Source of the DNA: Nocardia sp. NRRL S-836
GTDB lineage: Bacteria > Actinomycetota > Actinomycetes > Mycobacteriales > Pseudonocardiaceae
DNA: 64,000 bases
Direction of reading: 5' to 3'
Assembly: GCF_001279525.1 (NCBI RefSeq)
Contig: NZ_LGDY01000091.1
Location: forward strand, 372,001-436,000
In this document: in pieces, positions 16,147-24,851 of the stretch
Numbering within the stretch: position 1 is the stretch's first letter
Layout: each line of letters starts with the position of its first letter
The notes under the pieces: generated by a model
Seen by the model: only the letters and a program-made list of their open reading frames with translations
What the model was told of the DNA's origin: nothing
Databases searched by the model: none
Position numbers and translations under genes: made by a program

Positions 16147-16977
16147 GTGGCCGGAGCGCGGTGCAGCGGTGGTGTCCTGGTGGTGCTGATGGGCGTCGCC
16201 GGGCTGGTGGTCGCGCTCACCTCGGCCGGCCGCGCGAACCCGCTGTGGCAGGTGTGGGCGGCACTCGCGGTCAGCCTGTGCTGCGCGGCCGGGCTCGTCG
16301 CGCTGCACGGCAGGGCGCAGTGGCGCGAGCTGGCGGCGATCCGGCCGTTGGACAGGCGCTCGGTGGTCCTGCCCACGGCGGTGCTCGTCGCCGGGGTGGT
16401 GGCGGTGGTCGTCCTCGGCGAGGTCCTCGCCGCACGGCCCGGCGCCGGCTGGCGCGGGGACGTGCTGGTGCTGCTGGCCGTGTCCGGTGGTGCGTGGGCC
16501 GGTGCCGCGATGTTCGGGGTGCGTCACCTCGCGCTGACCCAGCCGTCCACAACGGAGCTCGCCGGGCTGGAGGCGTCCGTCGTGGAGCTGGTCGGGCTGC
16601 GGCGCAGGCTGCAGCGGCTGGCGTCCGGGCTGGGGGCACTGGTGGCGCTGTCCACGCTCGCCCTCGGCGCCGGCCTGCTGATGAGCAAGAACGCGCCGCG
16701 CGAGCTGGTGGTCGTGTTCGGCGGCGGCGGGTCGGCGACGGTCGGGCTGCTCTACGCGCCCGCGGCCGCCGCGATCCGCACCCGTGGAGAACAGCTCGTC
16801 GGCGCGGTGTTCTCCGGTCAGCCCGCCGACCGCGCCGACCTGGTGGACCGCGCCGAGCAGCGCGCGAAGCTGGAGCAGGCGATCGGCGTCGACCGGACGT
16901 TGTTCGGGGAGCTGCAGGTGGCGCTGCCCGTGCTCGGGCCGCTGATCGCGGCCGCCGCCGTCTTCCTGCCCCGCTGA
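16147..16977 (+). CDS. Multi-spanning membrane protein of unknown function
   Basis: A 276-residue protein with about six hydrophobic segments (near residues 8-27, 36-52, 73-92, 105-123, 160-178 and 258-274). A soluble loop rich in Leu and Arg (LEASVVELVGLRRRLQRL) and a charged stretch near the end (RADLVDRAEQRAKLEQAI) could form short coiled coils. I do not recognise the family and see no catalytic motif. GTG start; a palindrome lies just upstream. Confidence 0.7.
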   Translation: MAGARCSGGVLVVLMGVAGLVVALTSAGRANPLWQVWAALAVSLCCAAGLVALHGRAQWRELAAIRPLDRRSVVLPTAVLVAGVVAVVVLGEVLAARPGAGWRGDVLVLLAVSGGAWAGAAMFGVRHLALTQPSTTELAGLEASVVELVGLRRRLQRLASGLGALVALSTLALGAGLLMSKNAPRELVVVFGGGGSATVGLLYAPAAAAIRTRGEQLVGAVFSGQPADRADLVDRAEQRAKLEQAIGVDRTLFGELQVALPVLGPLIAAAAVFLPR

Positions 16978-17006
16978 CGCGACCGGGACGGCCTAGGCTC
17001 CACGGC

Positions 17007-17552
17007 GTGTGGAACGGAGCGGAGTACCAGGCCAGGTTCGACGAGCTCGCCGCCTCGGGGATGGACGTGCACGGCGAGGCGACGTTCGTGCGGGCCTATG
17101 GACCGAAGACCGTGCTCGACGCCGGGTGCGGCACCGGGCGCGTGGGGATCGAGCTGGCCAAGCACGGCATTGAGGTCGTGGGCGTCGACGTGGACGCCTC
17201 GATGCTCGCCACCGCGCGGACCAGGGCGCCGGATGTCGAATGGGTCGAGTCCGATCTGGCCGCGCTCGATCTGGGGAAAAGGTTCGACGTGGTGGTAATG
17301 GCGGGGAACGTGCCGCTGTTCACACCGCCCGGCACGCAGAACGCTCTGGTCGCCGGAGTCGCAAAGCACGTGGGCGAAGTCCTCGTCGCGGGATTCGGCC
17401 TGGACCGCGGATACACCGTCGACGAATACGACGAGCATTGCGCGAATGCGGGTCTGCGGCTCGTGGAGCGGTATGCGACCTGGGATCGGGCGGAGTTCCG
17501 CGGCGGTGATTACGCGGTCTCGGTGCACAGCCGGAACCGGCCCGGAGAATGA
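17007..17552 (+). CDS. Class I SAM-dependent methyltransferase
   Basis: A 181-residue cytoplasmic enzyme of the short Rossmann methyltransferase type. Motif I, VLDAGCGTGRVGIEL, binds SAM; VVGVDVDASML ends in the acidic ribose contact, followed by WVESDLAAL and the motif-IV-like FDVVVMAGNV. Substrate unknown. The leader has TAGGCT at 16994-16999 and no ribosome site, placing a transcription start at or near the GTG, so the mRNA is probably leaderless. Confidence 0.85.
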   Translation: MWNGAEYQARFDELAASGMDVHGEATFVRAYGPKTVLDAGCGTGRVGIELAKHGIEVVGVDVDASMLATARTRAPDVEWVESDLAALDLGKRFDVVVMAGNVPLFTPPGTQNALVAGVAKHVGEVLVAGFGLDRGYTVDEYDEHCANAGLRLVERYATWDRAEFRGGDYAVSVHSRNRPGE

Positions 17553-17601
17553 GCTCGTCCAATGGTTGAGAACCGGATGGTTTCACAATCAACTACCTGG
17601 C

Positions 17602-18087
17602 ATGCTGGCGGGCATGACCGCACGGACCGCCGGTGACCTCCTGGTGCAGCTCCAGCTGCTGAGCAGGGACATCGAGCTCGTGGCCGCGCAGCGGCTGGAG
17701 CGGGTGGGCACCTCGCTGCGCGCCGTCAGCGTGCTGAGGTGCGCGGACCGGGAGGAACGGACCCAGGGCGAGCTCGCGGAGCTCACCTGCCTGGACAAGT
17801 CGACCATGGTCCACACCATCGACGCGCTGGAACGCGCCGGTCTGGCCACCCGCCGACCGTCGCGGGAGGACCGCAGGGCGCGGGTGGTCTTCGTGACCGA
17901 CGCGGGGCGTGCGCTCGTCGCGGCCACCGAACCCGTCCTCTCCGGACTGCACGACTCGGTGCTCGCACGCCTTCCGGAGGCCGATCGCGAGCAGTTCCTC
18001 CGCTCGCTGGCGGTGCTCGTCGCCGGGCGTTCGCCCGAGCCGGTGTCCACCGCGGAGCGTGCGCCGCGGCGGCGGTCGGCGCGGTGA
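17602..18087 (+). CDS. MarR-family transcriptional regulator
   Basis: A 161-residue winged-helix regulator. The recognition region (ELAELTCLDKSTMVHTIDAL), the wing (RRPSREDRRARVVFVT) and the flanking dimer helices follow the MarR pattern, including the conserved DxRxR in the wing. Start is ATG 17602 or ATG 17614, neither with a good ribosome site. About 20-40 nt upstream the halves GGTTGA (17564-17569) and TCAACT (17589-17594) could be part of an operator. Target genes unclear; no transporter is adjacent. Confidence 0.85.
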   Translation: MLAGMTARTAGDLLVQLQLLSRDIELVAAQRLERVGTSLRAVSVLRCADREERTQGELAELTCLDKSTMVHTIDALERAGLATRRPSREDRRARVVFVTDAGRALVAATEPVLSGLHDSVLARLPEADREQFLRSLAVLVAGRSPEPVSTAERAPRRRSAR

Positions 18088-18524
18088 GCGCTGTCTTCGG
18101 CGCCGGCGTGCGCGGTTTCCCGGTACGAACGGGCACGGCCGCGCCCGTTCGGGCAGGCCCTTGCCGTTGTTCGGTTATCACAAATTCGCGCGGCAGTCGA
18201 GATGTGTCCTGATAATTTCAGAAACAACCTGCGGTCCGTCTTGTGATACGTTTCACATTGTCCGCCCGCGTAAAGCGGTCAACCGCCTGTCACGTGGTGC
18301 GGCAATTGCTGTCGTTCGGTGTGCTCGGCCGGTGTTGACGTGGTCCTGATGGGTCGGTCGTGCACTCCTCCATGTGCTGAGATGCGCACGTGGGGCTGGG
18401 TGTTGCGGTGGTCAGTTGACTGAGTACCCTGATCGGCAACCGCAATGCATGATCATCTAGTGTTGGTCGTGCCGTTCTCGCGGTGCTATCTTTCCGTCGC
18501 CAATTCAGGTGGTCGTGGAGCGTT
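18088..18524. promoter_or_regulatory. Intergenic leader and promoter of the conservon
   Basis: A 437-bp gap, more AT-rich than its flanks, with no credible gene. Near the downstream end TTGGTC (18463-18468) and TATCTT (18487-18492) are spaced 18 bp apart and fit a housekeeping-type promoter, with transcription expected near 18499. A long untranslated region before the promoter might carry further regulator sites; I see no strong inverted repeat in it. Confidence 0.5.
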
Positions 18525-20909
18525 GTGAAGCTGAAGAACGTGCCTGACACAAATTACAAGACAATTCGGTCCAGGCTCACCGGCGTTGTCGTTGTTCCCA
18601 GCATCGTGCTTCTGGTGATGTGGGTGCTGTTCTCGTCGTACACCGTGTTCGACGGGATCTACCTGCGGCTCGTCGCCTCGGGTGTGCGGGACGCGTCGAT
18701 TCCGGCTGTGCAGTCGTTCGCTTCGCTGCAGAAGGAACGCGAGCTCAGCATGACGAGCCTGAGCCGGCCGGGGTCGGGCACCTCCGCGCTGCAGAAGCAG
18801 TGGCTGGAGACCGACTCCGACCTGAGCACGATGAAGACCGCGTTCGCCGACCTCGCCACCCAGGCGCCGCAGGAGGTCGTCGACAGCATCGGCAAGCTCA
18901 ACGGGTTGCTCGACCAGCTGCCGCAGCAGCGCGCGGTGCTGGAGGCCGGCACCGCGTCCAAGGCCGAGGTCTACCGCTACTACAACAGCGTGCTCGACGC
19001 GGGCGCCGCGCTCTACAACACCCAGGCCCGCATCGTGCCCGACGCGCCGACCGTGCAGGGCGCACTGGCCGCCGTCCAGTACTTCCAGGCCGCCGACGCG
19101 ATGTCGCGCGCGGGTTCCATCGCCGCGGGCGCGCTCGCGGCCGGCCGGTTCACGCCGGAGGACCACCGCGAGTTCGTCTACCTCGTCGGTGCCTACCGCT
19201 CCTCGCTGAGCTCGATCGAGCCCTACGCGCTGAAGGACGTGCGCGAGCACTACCAGCGCATGGTCTCCAGCCCGTCGTGGCAGCAGCTCGTCGCGCTGGA
19301 GAACCGCCTGCTGCAGACCGCGGAACGACCCATCGGCAACTCCGTCGGGCTCTCCGACTGGGAGTCCGCGAGCCGTGGCGTGTCCGGCGAGCTCACAGCG
19401 CTGGTGCAGGAGCAGTCCAACGGCGCGGTCAACGTCGCGCTGGAGAACGGCGAGACCAAGTTCAACACCGTCCTCATCGGCAGCCTCGTCGCGCTGCTCG
19501 CGGTCATCGTCGGCATCTTCGTCGCGGTCCGCATCTCCAACCGCCTGGTCAACAAGGCGTTGATCGTCCGCCTGACGAACCTGAAGAGCGACTCGCTCAA
19601 GCTCGCCCACGAACGCCTGCCCGACATCGTCGAGCGGCTGCGCGAGGGCAAGCACGTCGACGTCGCCGCCGAGGTGCCCTCGCTCGACTACGGCAACGAC
19701 GAGATCGGCCAGGTGGCCGACGCGTTCAACGCCGCCCAGTACACCGCTGTCGCCGCCGCGGTGAAGGAAAGCCAGACCCGTGAAGGCGTCAACCGGGTCT
19801 TCCTCGACATCGCGCGCCGCAACCAGGGCCTGGTGCACCGCCAGCTCAAGATCCTGGACCGGCTGCAGCACGAGGAGGAGAACCCCGAGCAGCTCGACGC
19901 GTTCTTCCAGCTCGACCACCTCGCCACCCGCGCGCGCCGCAACGCGGAGAACCTGATCATCCTCACCGGCGAGCAGCCGGGCCGGCAGTGGCGCAAGCCC
20001 GTGCGCATGCTCGACGTGGTGCGCGCCGCGGTCGCCGAGACCGAGCAGTACGCGCGGGTCAAGGTGCACCCGGTGCCCGAGGTGGCGCTCGCCGGTGCCG
20101 CCGTCGCCGACACCATCCACCTGATCGCCGAGCTCGTCGACAACGCGACCTCGTTCTCCCCGCCGCGCTCGCAGGTCGAGGTGCACACCAGCGAGGTGCC
20201 GCAGGGCATCGTCATCGAGATCGAGGACCAGGGCCTGGGCATCAAGCCCGAGGACCGCGAGCTGCACAACCAGATGCTGGCCGCGCCGCCCGACTTCGAG
20301 GCGATGCGCCTGCGCGGCGAGTCGCGCCTGGGCCTGTTCGTCGTCGCCCGGCTCGCGGCCCGCCGCGGCATCCGGGTCGAGCTGCGCGAGTGCTCCTCCG
20401 GCGGCACGATCGCGCTGGTGCTCATCCCGGCCGACCTGCTCGCGGGCGACGCGAACTCGGCCGACCCCGCGGACGCCCCGCAGCTGCCCAGGCCCTCCTA
20501 CCGGCAGCAGGCGCAGCAGGTCCGCCCGGAGACCCACGTCCCGCAGGCGCGTCCGTCCACCGAGTCCGGGTCCGAGCTGGACCAGTTCTGGGCGGGAGCG
20601 TCGACGCAGGGCCAGGTCACGGTCACCGGCGGCGACGGCACGGAGCTGTCCCGCGCCCACACCGAGGGCTGGCCCTCCGAGACCGCCGCCGAAGGTGGGG
20701 AGATGCGTCGAGACGAACGACCGCAGTTGCCACGCCGGCAGCGGCAGCAGCACCTCGTACCTCAGCTTGCGAACGACGACCCGCGTCCCGACCCCGACCT
20801 CACCGAGTTCGACGCCGAGGAACGGGCCGAGCGCGCTCGCCACGGCCTGTCCGCGTTCCAGCGCGGCGCTCGTGACGCGCGGGCCGCGGACGACGACCTC
20901 GAACCGTGA
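18525..20909 (+). CDS. cvnA: Conservon sensor histidine kinase-like protein (CvnA)
   Basis: A 794-residue membrane protein. A first membrane helix at about 21-42 and a second at about 312-335 flank an extracellular helical sensor like the nitrate/nitrite-sensing (NIT) domain. A HAMP-like segment follows, then a helical region with LDHLATRARRNAENLI and an HATPase domain with the N-box ELVDNATSFSPP and G-box-like DQGLGI. The C-terminal 130 residues are Pro/Gln-rich and probably disordered. GTG 18525 is chosen because GTGGAG lies 6 nt upstream and the promoter -10 is too close to the earlier GTG at 18483. In conservons this protein acts with CvnB-D as a GPCR-like signalling unit. Confidence 0.9.
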   Translation: MKLKNVPDTNYKTIRSRLTGVVVVPSIVLLVMWVLFSSYTVFDGIYLRLVASGVRDASIPAVQSFASLQKERELSMTSLSRPGSGTSALQKQWLETDSDLSTMKTAFADLATQAPQEVVDSIGKLNGLLDQLPQQRAVLEAGTASKAEVYRYYNSVLDAGAALYNTQARIVPDAPTVQGALAAVQYFQAADAMSRAGSIAAGALAAGRFTPEDHREFVYLVGAYRSSLSSIEPYALKDVREHYQRMVSSPSWQQLVALENRLLQTAERPIGNSVGLSDWESASRGVSGELTALVQEQSNGAVNVALENGETKFNTVLIGSLVALLAVIVGIFVAVRISNRLVNKALIVRLTNLKSDSLKLAHERLPDIVERLREGKHVDVAAEVPSLDYGNDEIGQVADAFNAAQYTAVAAAVKESQTREGVNRVFLDIARRNQGLVHRQLKILDRLQHEEENPEQLDAFFQLDHLATRARRNAENLIILTGEQPGRQWRKPVRMLDVVRAAVAETEQYARVKVHPVPEVALAGAAVADTIHLIAELVDNATSFSPPRSQVEVHTSEVPQGIVIEIEDQGLGIKPEDRELHNQMLAAPPDFEAMRLRGESRLGLFVVARLAARRGIRVELRECSSGGTIALVLIPADLLAGDANSADPADAPQLPRPSYRQQAQQVRPETHVPQARPSTESGSELDQFWAGASTQGQVTVTGGDGTELSRAHTEGWPSETAAEGGEMRRDERPQLPRRQRQQHLVPQLANDDPRPDPDLTEFDAEERAERARHGLSAFQRGARDARAADDDLEP

Positions 20910-20947
20910 TGCGCACTGGGACACCGGAAACCGAAAGGCGATTTCCC

Positions 20948-21373
20948 ATGGAAGAGATGACCGGCGGGCAGGCCAAGCTGAACTGGCTGCTGGACGACCT
21001 CGTGAGCAGAGTGGTCGGTGCTCGGCACGCGGTGGTGCTCTCCGCGGACGGTCTGCTGCTGGCCCGTTCTCCCGAACTGTCCAAGGACGACTCCGACCAC
21101 CTCTCCGCGATGGCGTCGGCGTTCCAGTCGCTCGCCCGCGGCACCGGCCGGCACTTCGGCGGCGGCCAGGTCCGGCAGACCATCGTCGAGATGGAGCGCG
21201 CCTACCTGTTCGTCACCGCGGCCGGTCAGGGCGCCTGCCTCGCGGTCGTCGGTGACGAGGACGCGGACATGGGCATGATCGCCTACGAGATGAACATGCT
21301 CGTGAAGCGCGTCGGCAGCTACCTGTCCACCGCGCCGCGCACGCCGCTGCCCACGGCTCTCGGGCTGTCATGA
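20948..21373 (+). CDS. cvnB: Roadblock/LC7-domain protein (CvnB)
   Basis: A 141-residue cytoplasmic protein of the Roadblock/LC7 (MglB-like) family, with LNWLLDDLVSRVVGARHAVV at the start and the ADGLLLARS strand typical of the fold. MglB relatives act as GTPase-activating partners, here presumably for the GTPase encoded two genes downstream. ATG 20948 is used (GAAAGG ribosome site), not the 14-codon longer frame. The stop overlaps the next start (ATGA). Confidence 0.9.
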   Translation: MEEMTGGQAKLNWLLDDLVSRVVGARHAVVLSADGLLLARSPELSKDDSDHLSAMASAFQSLARGTGRHFGGGQVRQTIVEMERAYLFVTAAGQGACLAVVGDEDADMGMIAYEMNMLVKRVGSYLSTAPRTPLPTALGLS

Positions 21374-21744
21374 CCATCCACTCCGGAGACTGGTGGTACG
21401 ACGAGGCGGCGGGCCCGCTGGTCCGCCCGTACGCACTGGTGAGCGGCCGCACCCGGCCGGTGTGGGGCGATCTGCACCTCACGACCCAGGTGCGGGCGAT
21501 CCGCACCTCGAACGACCCCGCCGCGCTCTCGGTGGAGCACACCGAGATCATCAAGCTGTGCCGCAAGCCGCTGTCGGTCGCGGAGGTCGCCGCCTACCTG
21601 CACGCGCCGCTGGTCGTGGTGAAGGTGCTGCTCAGCGACCTGATCCAGCGCGGGGACGTCATCACCCGCGACCCGTCGCGGATGGCGACCGCGATGGACA
21701 TGAACCTACTGCAGAAGGTGCTGGATGGTGTCCGTGCAATCTGA
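21370..21744 (+). CDS. cvnC: DUF742 protein (CvnC)
   Basis: A 124-residue protein of the DUF742 family found in conservons. It opens with DWWYDEAAGPLVRPYALVSGRT and has a winged-helix-like C-terminal half (CRKPLSVAEVAAYLHAPL, then VLLSDLIQRGDV). Its start overlaps the roadblock gene by 4 nt and its end overlaps the GTPase gene by 20 nt, so all four proteins should be made in fixed ratio. It may be an adaptor between kinase and GTPase; that role is inferred. Confidence 0.9.
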   Translation: MTIHSGDWWYDEAAGPLVRPYALVSGRTRPVWGDLHLTTQVRAIRTSNDPAALSVEHTEIIKLCRKPLSVAEVAAYLHAPLVVVKVLLSDLIQRGDVITRDPSRMATAMDMNLLQKVLDGVRAI

Positions 21745-22318
21745 CCAGCGCGCCGAGGACCTCGCCGTCCCCGTCGCCGTCAAGATCGTCGTCGCCGGCG
21801 GTTTCGGCGCGGGCAAGACCACGATGGTCGGCTCGGTCAGCGAGATCACGCCGCTGCGCACGGAGGAGCTCCTCACCGCCGCGGGCGAGGAGATCGACGA
21901 CATCGTGGGCGTGGAGGGCAAGAACACCACGACGGTCGCGCTGGACTTCGGCCGCATCACGATCAACCCCGAGCTGGTGCTGTACCTGTTCGGCACACCG
22001 GGCCAGGACCGGTTCTGGTTCATGTGGGACGAGCTGGCGTCGGGTGCGATCGGCGCGGTGGTCCTCGTGGACACCCGCAGACTGGAGACCGGGTTCGCGG
22101 CGATCGACTTCTTCGAACGCCGCGAGATCCCGTTCGTGGTCGCCGTGAACTGCTTCGACGGCAGCTACTCCTACACCGAGGCCGAGGTGCGGCACGCCCT
22201 CGACGTCGGTGACGCGGTGCCGTTGATGCTGTGCGACGCGCGCGACCGCGAGTCGTCGAAGGCGGTGCTGGTGCGGGTCATCGAGCACGCGATGAGCCGC
22301 ATCGGCGTGCCCGCCTAG
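21725..22318 (+). CDS. cvnD: Small Ras-like GTPase (CvnD)
   Basis: A 197-residue P-loop GTPase. G1 is GGFGAGKTT, G3 is GTPGQDRF, and the G4-like element VAVNCFDG replaces the classical NKxD, as in other conservon GTPases. It ends the conservon operon; a strong terminator follows 13 nt after the stop. In characterised conservons such GTPases cycle under control of the Roadblock partner and influence development or secondary metabolism. Confidence 0.92.
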   Translation: MVSVQSDQRAEDLAVPVAVKIVVAGGFGAGKTTMVGSVSEITPLRTEELLTAAGEEIDDIVGVEGKNTTTVALDFGRITINPELVLYLFGTPGQDRFWFMWDELASGAIGAVVLVDTRRLETGFAAIDFFERREIPFVVAVNCFDGSYSYTEAEVRHALDVGDAVPLMLCDARDRESSKAVLVRVIEHAMSRIGVPA

Positions 22319-22331
22319 GACCTTGCTGCGG

Positions 22332-22362
22332 AGAAGGGCCCCTCGTCGTGAGGGGCCCTTCT
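22332..22362. terminator. Bidirectional terminator between conservon and tryptophanase
   Basis: A perfect 13-bp stem (AGAAGGGCCCCTC at 22332-22344, complement at 22350-22362) around a 5-nt loop, lying between convergent genes. It ends 4 nt before the tryptophanase stop, so it can stop transcripts from both sides. Confidence 0.85.
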
Positions 22363-22366
22363 GCGT

Positions 22367-23725
22367 TCAGCGGACCTGTTCGAGCCGGGCGCGGAACGGG
22401 CGCAGCACCGCCGGGGCCTCGGTCAGGCGGTAACCGGGCACCCGCTCGGGGTCCTTCGCGATCTCCGCGAGCGTCTCGGCCACGTACTCCAGGTGGCTGC
22501 GGGTGTAGACGCGGCGCGGGATCGCCAGCCGTACCAGCTCGAACGGCGCCGGCGTGAGCAGCTGACCGGAGGAGTCGATCTCACCGAGGTAGAGCGAACC
22601 GAGCTCGGCGCACCGCACACCGCCCGCGAGGTACAGCTCCGAGGCGAGCGCGTGACCGGTGAACCGCTGCGGAGGGATGTGCGGCAGCAACCGGCCTGCG
22701 TTGAGGTACACCGCGTGCACGCCGGCGGGCCGCACGCTCTCCACACCGGCCTGGCGCGCGCACTCGGCGAGGTACGCGGTGGCCTCGGCCCGTTCACGCA
22801 GGTACGCCGGGTGCGTGACCTCCATCAGGCCCTGCGCGCACATGTCCAGGTCACGCCCGGAAAGCCCGCCGTAGGTGCGGAAGCCCTCCGTGGCGATCAG
22901 CAGCAGCTCGCACTGCTTGGCCAGGTCGGCGTCGTTGAGCGCCAGCATCCCTCCGATGTGGACGATGCCGTCCTTCTTCAGGCTCGCCACGCAGCCGTCG
23001 GCCAGCCGGAACGCCAGCTTCGCGACGTCACGCGGGCTGTGGTTGCGGTACTTCTCCTCCCGCTGCGTCACCAGCCACGCGTTCTCGGCGAAGCGGGCCG
23101 CGTCGAGGAAGAACGGCACCCCGTAGCGGCGGCACAGGACGCTCACGGCCTCCAGGTTCGCCATCGACACCGGCTGCCCGCCACCGCCGTTGTTCGTGAT
23201 CGTCATCAGCACCAGGCCGACGTCCTCCGGCCCGGCCAGCACCGCCTCCAGCGCGACGAGGTCGATGTCGCCCTTGAACGGCGCGTCGCTGTCGAGGTCG
23301 GCGGCCGCGGGGCACGGCAGGTCGCGCACGACGGCACCGACCAGCTCGACGTTCGCGCGGGTGGTGTCGAAGTGCGTGTTGCCGACCGAGAGCTGGCCGG
23401 GCTTGAGCAGTGCGGAGAACAGGATCCGCTCGGCGGCCCTGCCCTGGTGCACCGGGAAGATGTGCCGGTAGCCGGTGAGTTCCTCGGCCACCTCGCGGAA
23501 CCGGAAGAACGACCGCGCGCCCGCGTACGTCTCGTCGCCGCGCATGCCCGCCGCCTGCTGCTCCGCGGACAGCGCCCCGGTGCCGGAGTCGCTCAGCAGG
23601 TCGATCGTGACGTCGTCGGCGGTCAGGTTGAACTGGTTGTACCCGGCCTCGGCGTAGCGGCGCTCGCGGTAGTCGCGGGTGGTGATGGGGATCGGCTCGA
23701 CGACCTTGATGCGGTACGGCTCCAC
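22367..23725 (-). CDS. Tryptophanase / beta-eliminating lyase paired with indole prenyltransferase (IptB-like)
   Basis: A 452-residue PLP enzyme of the tryptophanase/tyrosine phenol-lyase family. The start region VEPYRIK, HQGRAAERI, TITNNGGGGQPVSMAN, the PLP lysine pair in SLKKDGIVHIGG (Lys250/251) and IPRRVYT are family signatures. The segment RCAELGSLYLG resembles tryptophanase (VEIGS) and lacks the arginine used by tyrosine phenol-lyase. At the C-terminus LRPF has Pro443 where tryptophanases have His and tyrosine phenol-lyases Phe, suggesting altered substrate fit. GTG 23725 is chosen (ribosome site GAAGG, 23737-23733). With the gene upstream it probably converts a prenylated tryptophan to a prenylindole. 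Confidence 0.9.
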   Translation of the reverse strand: MEPYRIKVVEPIPITTRDYRERRYAEAGYNQFNLTADDVTIDLLSDSGTGALSAEQQAAGMRGDETYAGARSFFRFREVAEELTGYRHIFPVHQGRAAERILFSALLKPGQLSVGNTHFDTTRANVELVGAVVRDLPCPAAADLDSDAPFKGDIDLVALEAVLAGPEDVGLVLMTITNNGGGGQPVSMANLEAVSVLCRRYGVPFFLDAARFAENAWLVTQREEKYRNHSPRDVAKLAFRLADGCVASLKKDGIVHIGGMLALNDADLAKQCELLLIATEGFRTYGGLSGRDLDMCAQGLMEVTHPAYLRERAEATAYLAECARQAGVESVRPAGVHAVYLNAGRLLPHIPPQRFTGHALASELYLAGGVRCAELGSLYLGEIDSSGQLLTPAPFELVRLAIPRRVYTRSHLEYVAETLAEIAKDPERVPGYRLTEAPAVLRPFRARLEQVR

Positions 23726-23756
23726 GACACTGCCTTCTTTCCTGGACACTGCGGCA

Positions 23757-24851
23757 CTACAACGACATGGCTGTGGTTCGGGGCGGTGTCACGTCGTAGG
23801 CCTCCGACGACAGGTACACCGTGACGCCGGGACGGGGCCGGCCCAGGCGCAGCGAGATGTGGGCGATCAGCCCGACGCCGTCGCCCAGCGGCCGGCGCAC
23901 GATGCTCGTCAGCGCCAGCACGAACGGCGTCGAGTCGAGCCCGCACCTGGCCATGACCGCCAGGACGCGTTCGCACGCCTCCAGGTCGTCCTGCACGTAG
24001 TCCCTGACCGGGATGTAGACCGAGTAGCCGCCCGGCCGGTCGGTGTCTCCGGCCAGGAAGTTGTAGGCCGACATCAGCGGGCGCCGGGTGAACGGGCCGG
24101 AGCCCGCACCGGCGATCGCGCAGACGTCCGCCAGCAGCTCCAGGTCCGCCTCGGGCACCGCGGCGGCCGCGGCGGTCACGTCGGAGATCTCGGCGCAGTC
24201 GTGCGACACGTAGGTCTTCACCCGCGCGCGGTGGTCGTCCATCAGGTCGAGCGCGAAGAAGGAGAACCGGTCCAGCCCCTCGCGCCGCAGCGCGTGGCCG
24301 GCGATCGTCGGGAACGCGCCGCCCAGGCCGAGCCGGTCCAGCGCCGCGCTGACGAGCTCGGTGCCGCGTTCGCGGCCGCGCACCTCGGGGTTGAGGTAGA
24401 CCTTGATCGCGGGCGCCGCGTGGGCCCCGACGATCAGCGAGTACCAGAACGCGAACGCGCCCTGCGGGTCTTCCGGCAGGAACAGGTCGCGGATGCGGTC
24501 GAACTGGCGCAGGTCCAGGCTGTGCTGCGCCGCGAGCCGGTCGAGGACGCCGAGGGCGGCGGTGAGGTTGGCCTGCCGGCCGGGCTGTTCGGCGATCGAC
24601 TCCACGATCATGCGCACCGCGGGCGGTTCGTTTCGGGCCAAAGCCACGGAGAATTCAACGGGCGTGTGGTCGTCGGCGACGAATGAGGGCCATAACGGAA
24701 CGGCGGACAGCGGCCGCAGGGCGCCGGGGCCCAATGCCTCACCCAGCAGTGTCGTCGAACTGCCCATCGCATCCGACAATCCGACAGCGCGCAACAGGTT
24801 CTGCAGTTGCCCGACGGCGAAATCGCGCAGGGTGAAGTCTGCCGTGCTCAA
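23757..24851 (-). CDS. DMATS-type indole/tryptophan prenyltransferase (IptA-like)
   Basis: A 364-residue soluble prenyltransferase of the fungal/actinobacterial DMATS family (PT-barrel). Recognisable elements are PVEFSVAL near residue 65, the central KVYLNPEVRGR, VKTYVSH, and the C-terminal YSVYIPVRDY and GVTVYLSSEAYD, where basic and Tyr residues normally bind dimethylallyl diphosphate. Bacterial members adjacent to a tryptophanase are tryptophan C6-prenyltransferases (IptA type). The start is a rare TTG at 24851 preceded by AGGAGA with 7-8 nt spacing. The tryptophanase start is 31 nt downstream. Exact prenylation position cannot be read from sequence. Confidence 0.88.
   Translation of the reverse strand: MSTADFTLRDFAVGQLQNLLRAVGLSDAMGSSTTLLGEALGPGALRPLSAVPLWPSFVADDHTPVEFSVALARNEPPAVRMIVESIAEQPGRQANLTAALGVLDRLAAQHSLDLRQFDRIRDLFLPEDPQGAFAFWYSLIVGAHAAPAIKVYLNPEVRGRERGTELVSAALDRLGLGGAFPTIAGHALRREGLDRFSFFALDLMDDHRARVKTYVSHDCAEISDVTAAAAAVPEADLELLADVCAIAGAGSGPFTRRPLMSAYNFLAGDTDRPGGYSVYIPVRDYVQDDLEACERVLAVMARCGLDSTPFVLALTSIVRRPLGDGVGLIAHISLRLGRPRPGVTVYLSSEAYDVTPPRTTAMSL

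Noticed and set aside
17564..17594. GGTTGA/TCAACT as a firm MarR operator
   Set aside because: Arms are only six bases and separated by 19 nt; too weak to list as a site, mentioned only as a possibility.
22367..23725. Tyrosine phenol-lyase as the annotation
   Set aside because: The arginine that defines phenol-lyase specificity is replaced by the tryptophanase-type GS context, and the operon partner is an indole prenyltransferase.
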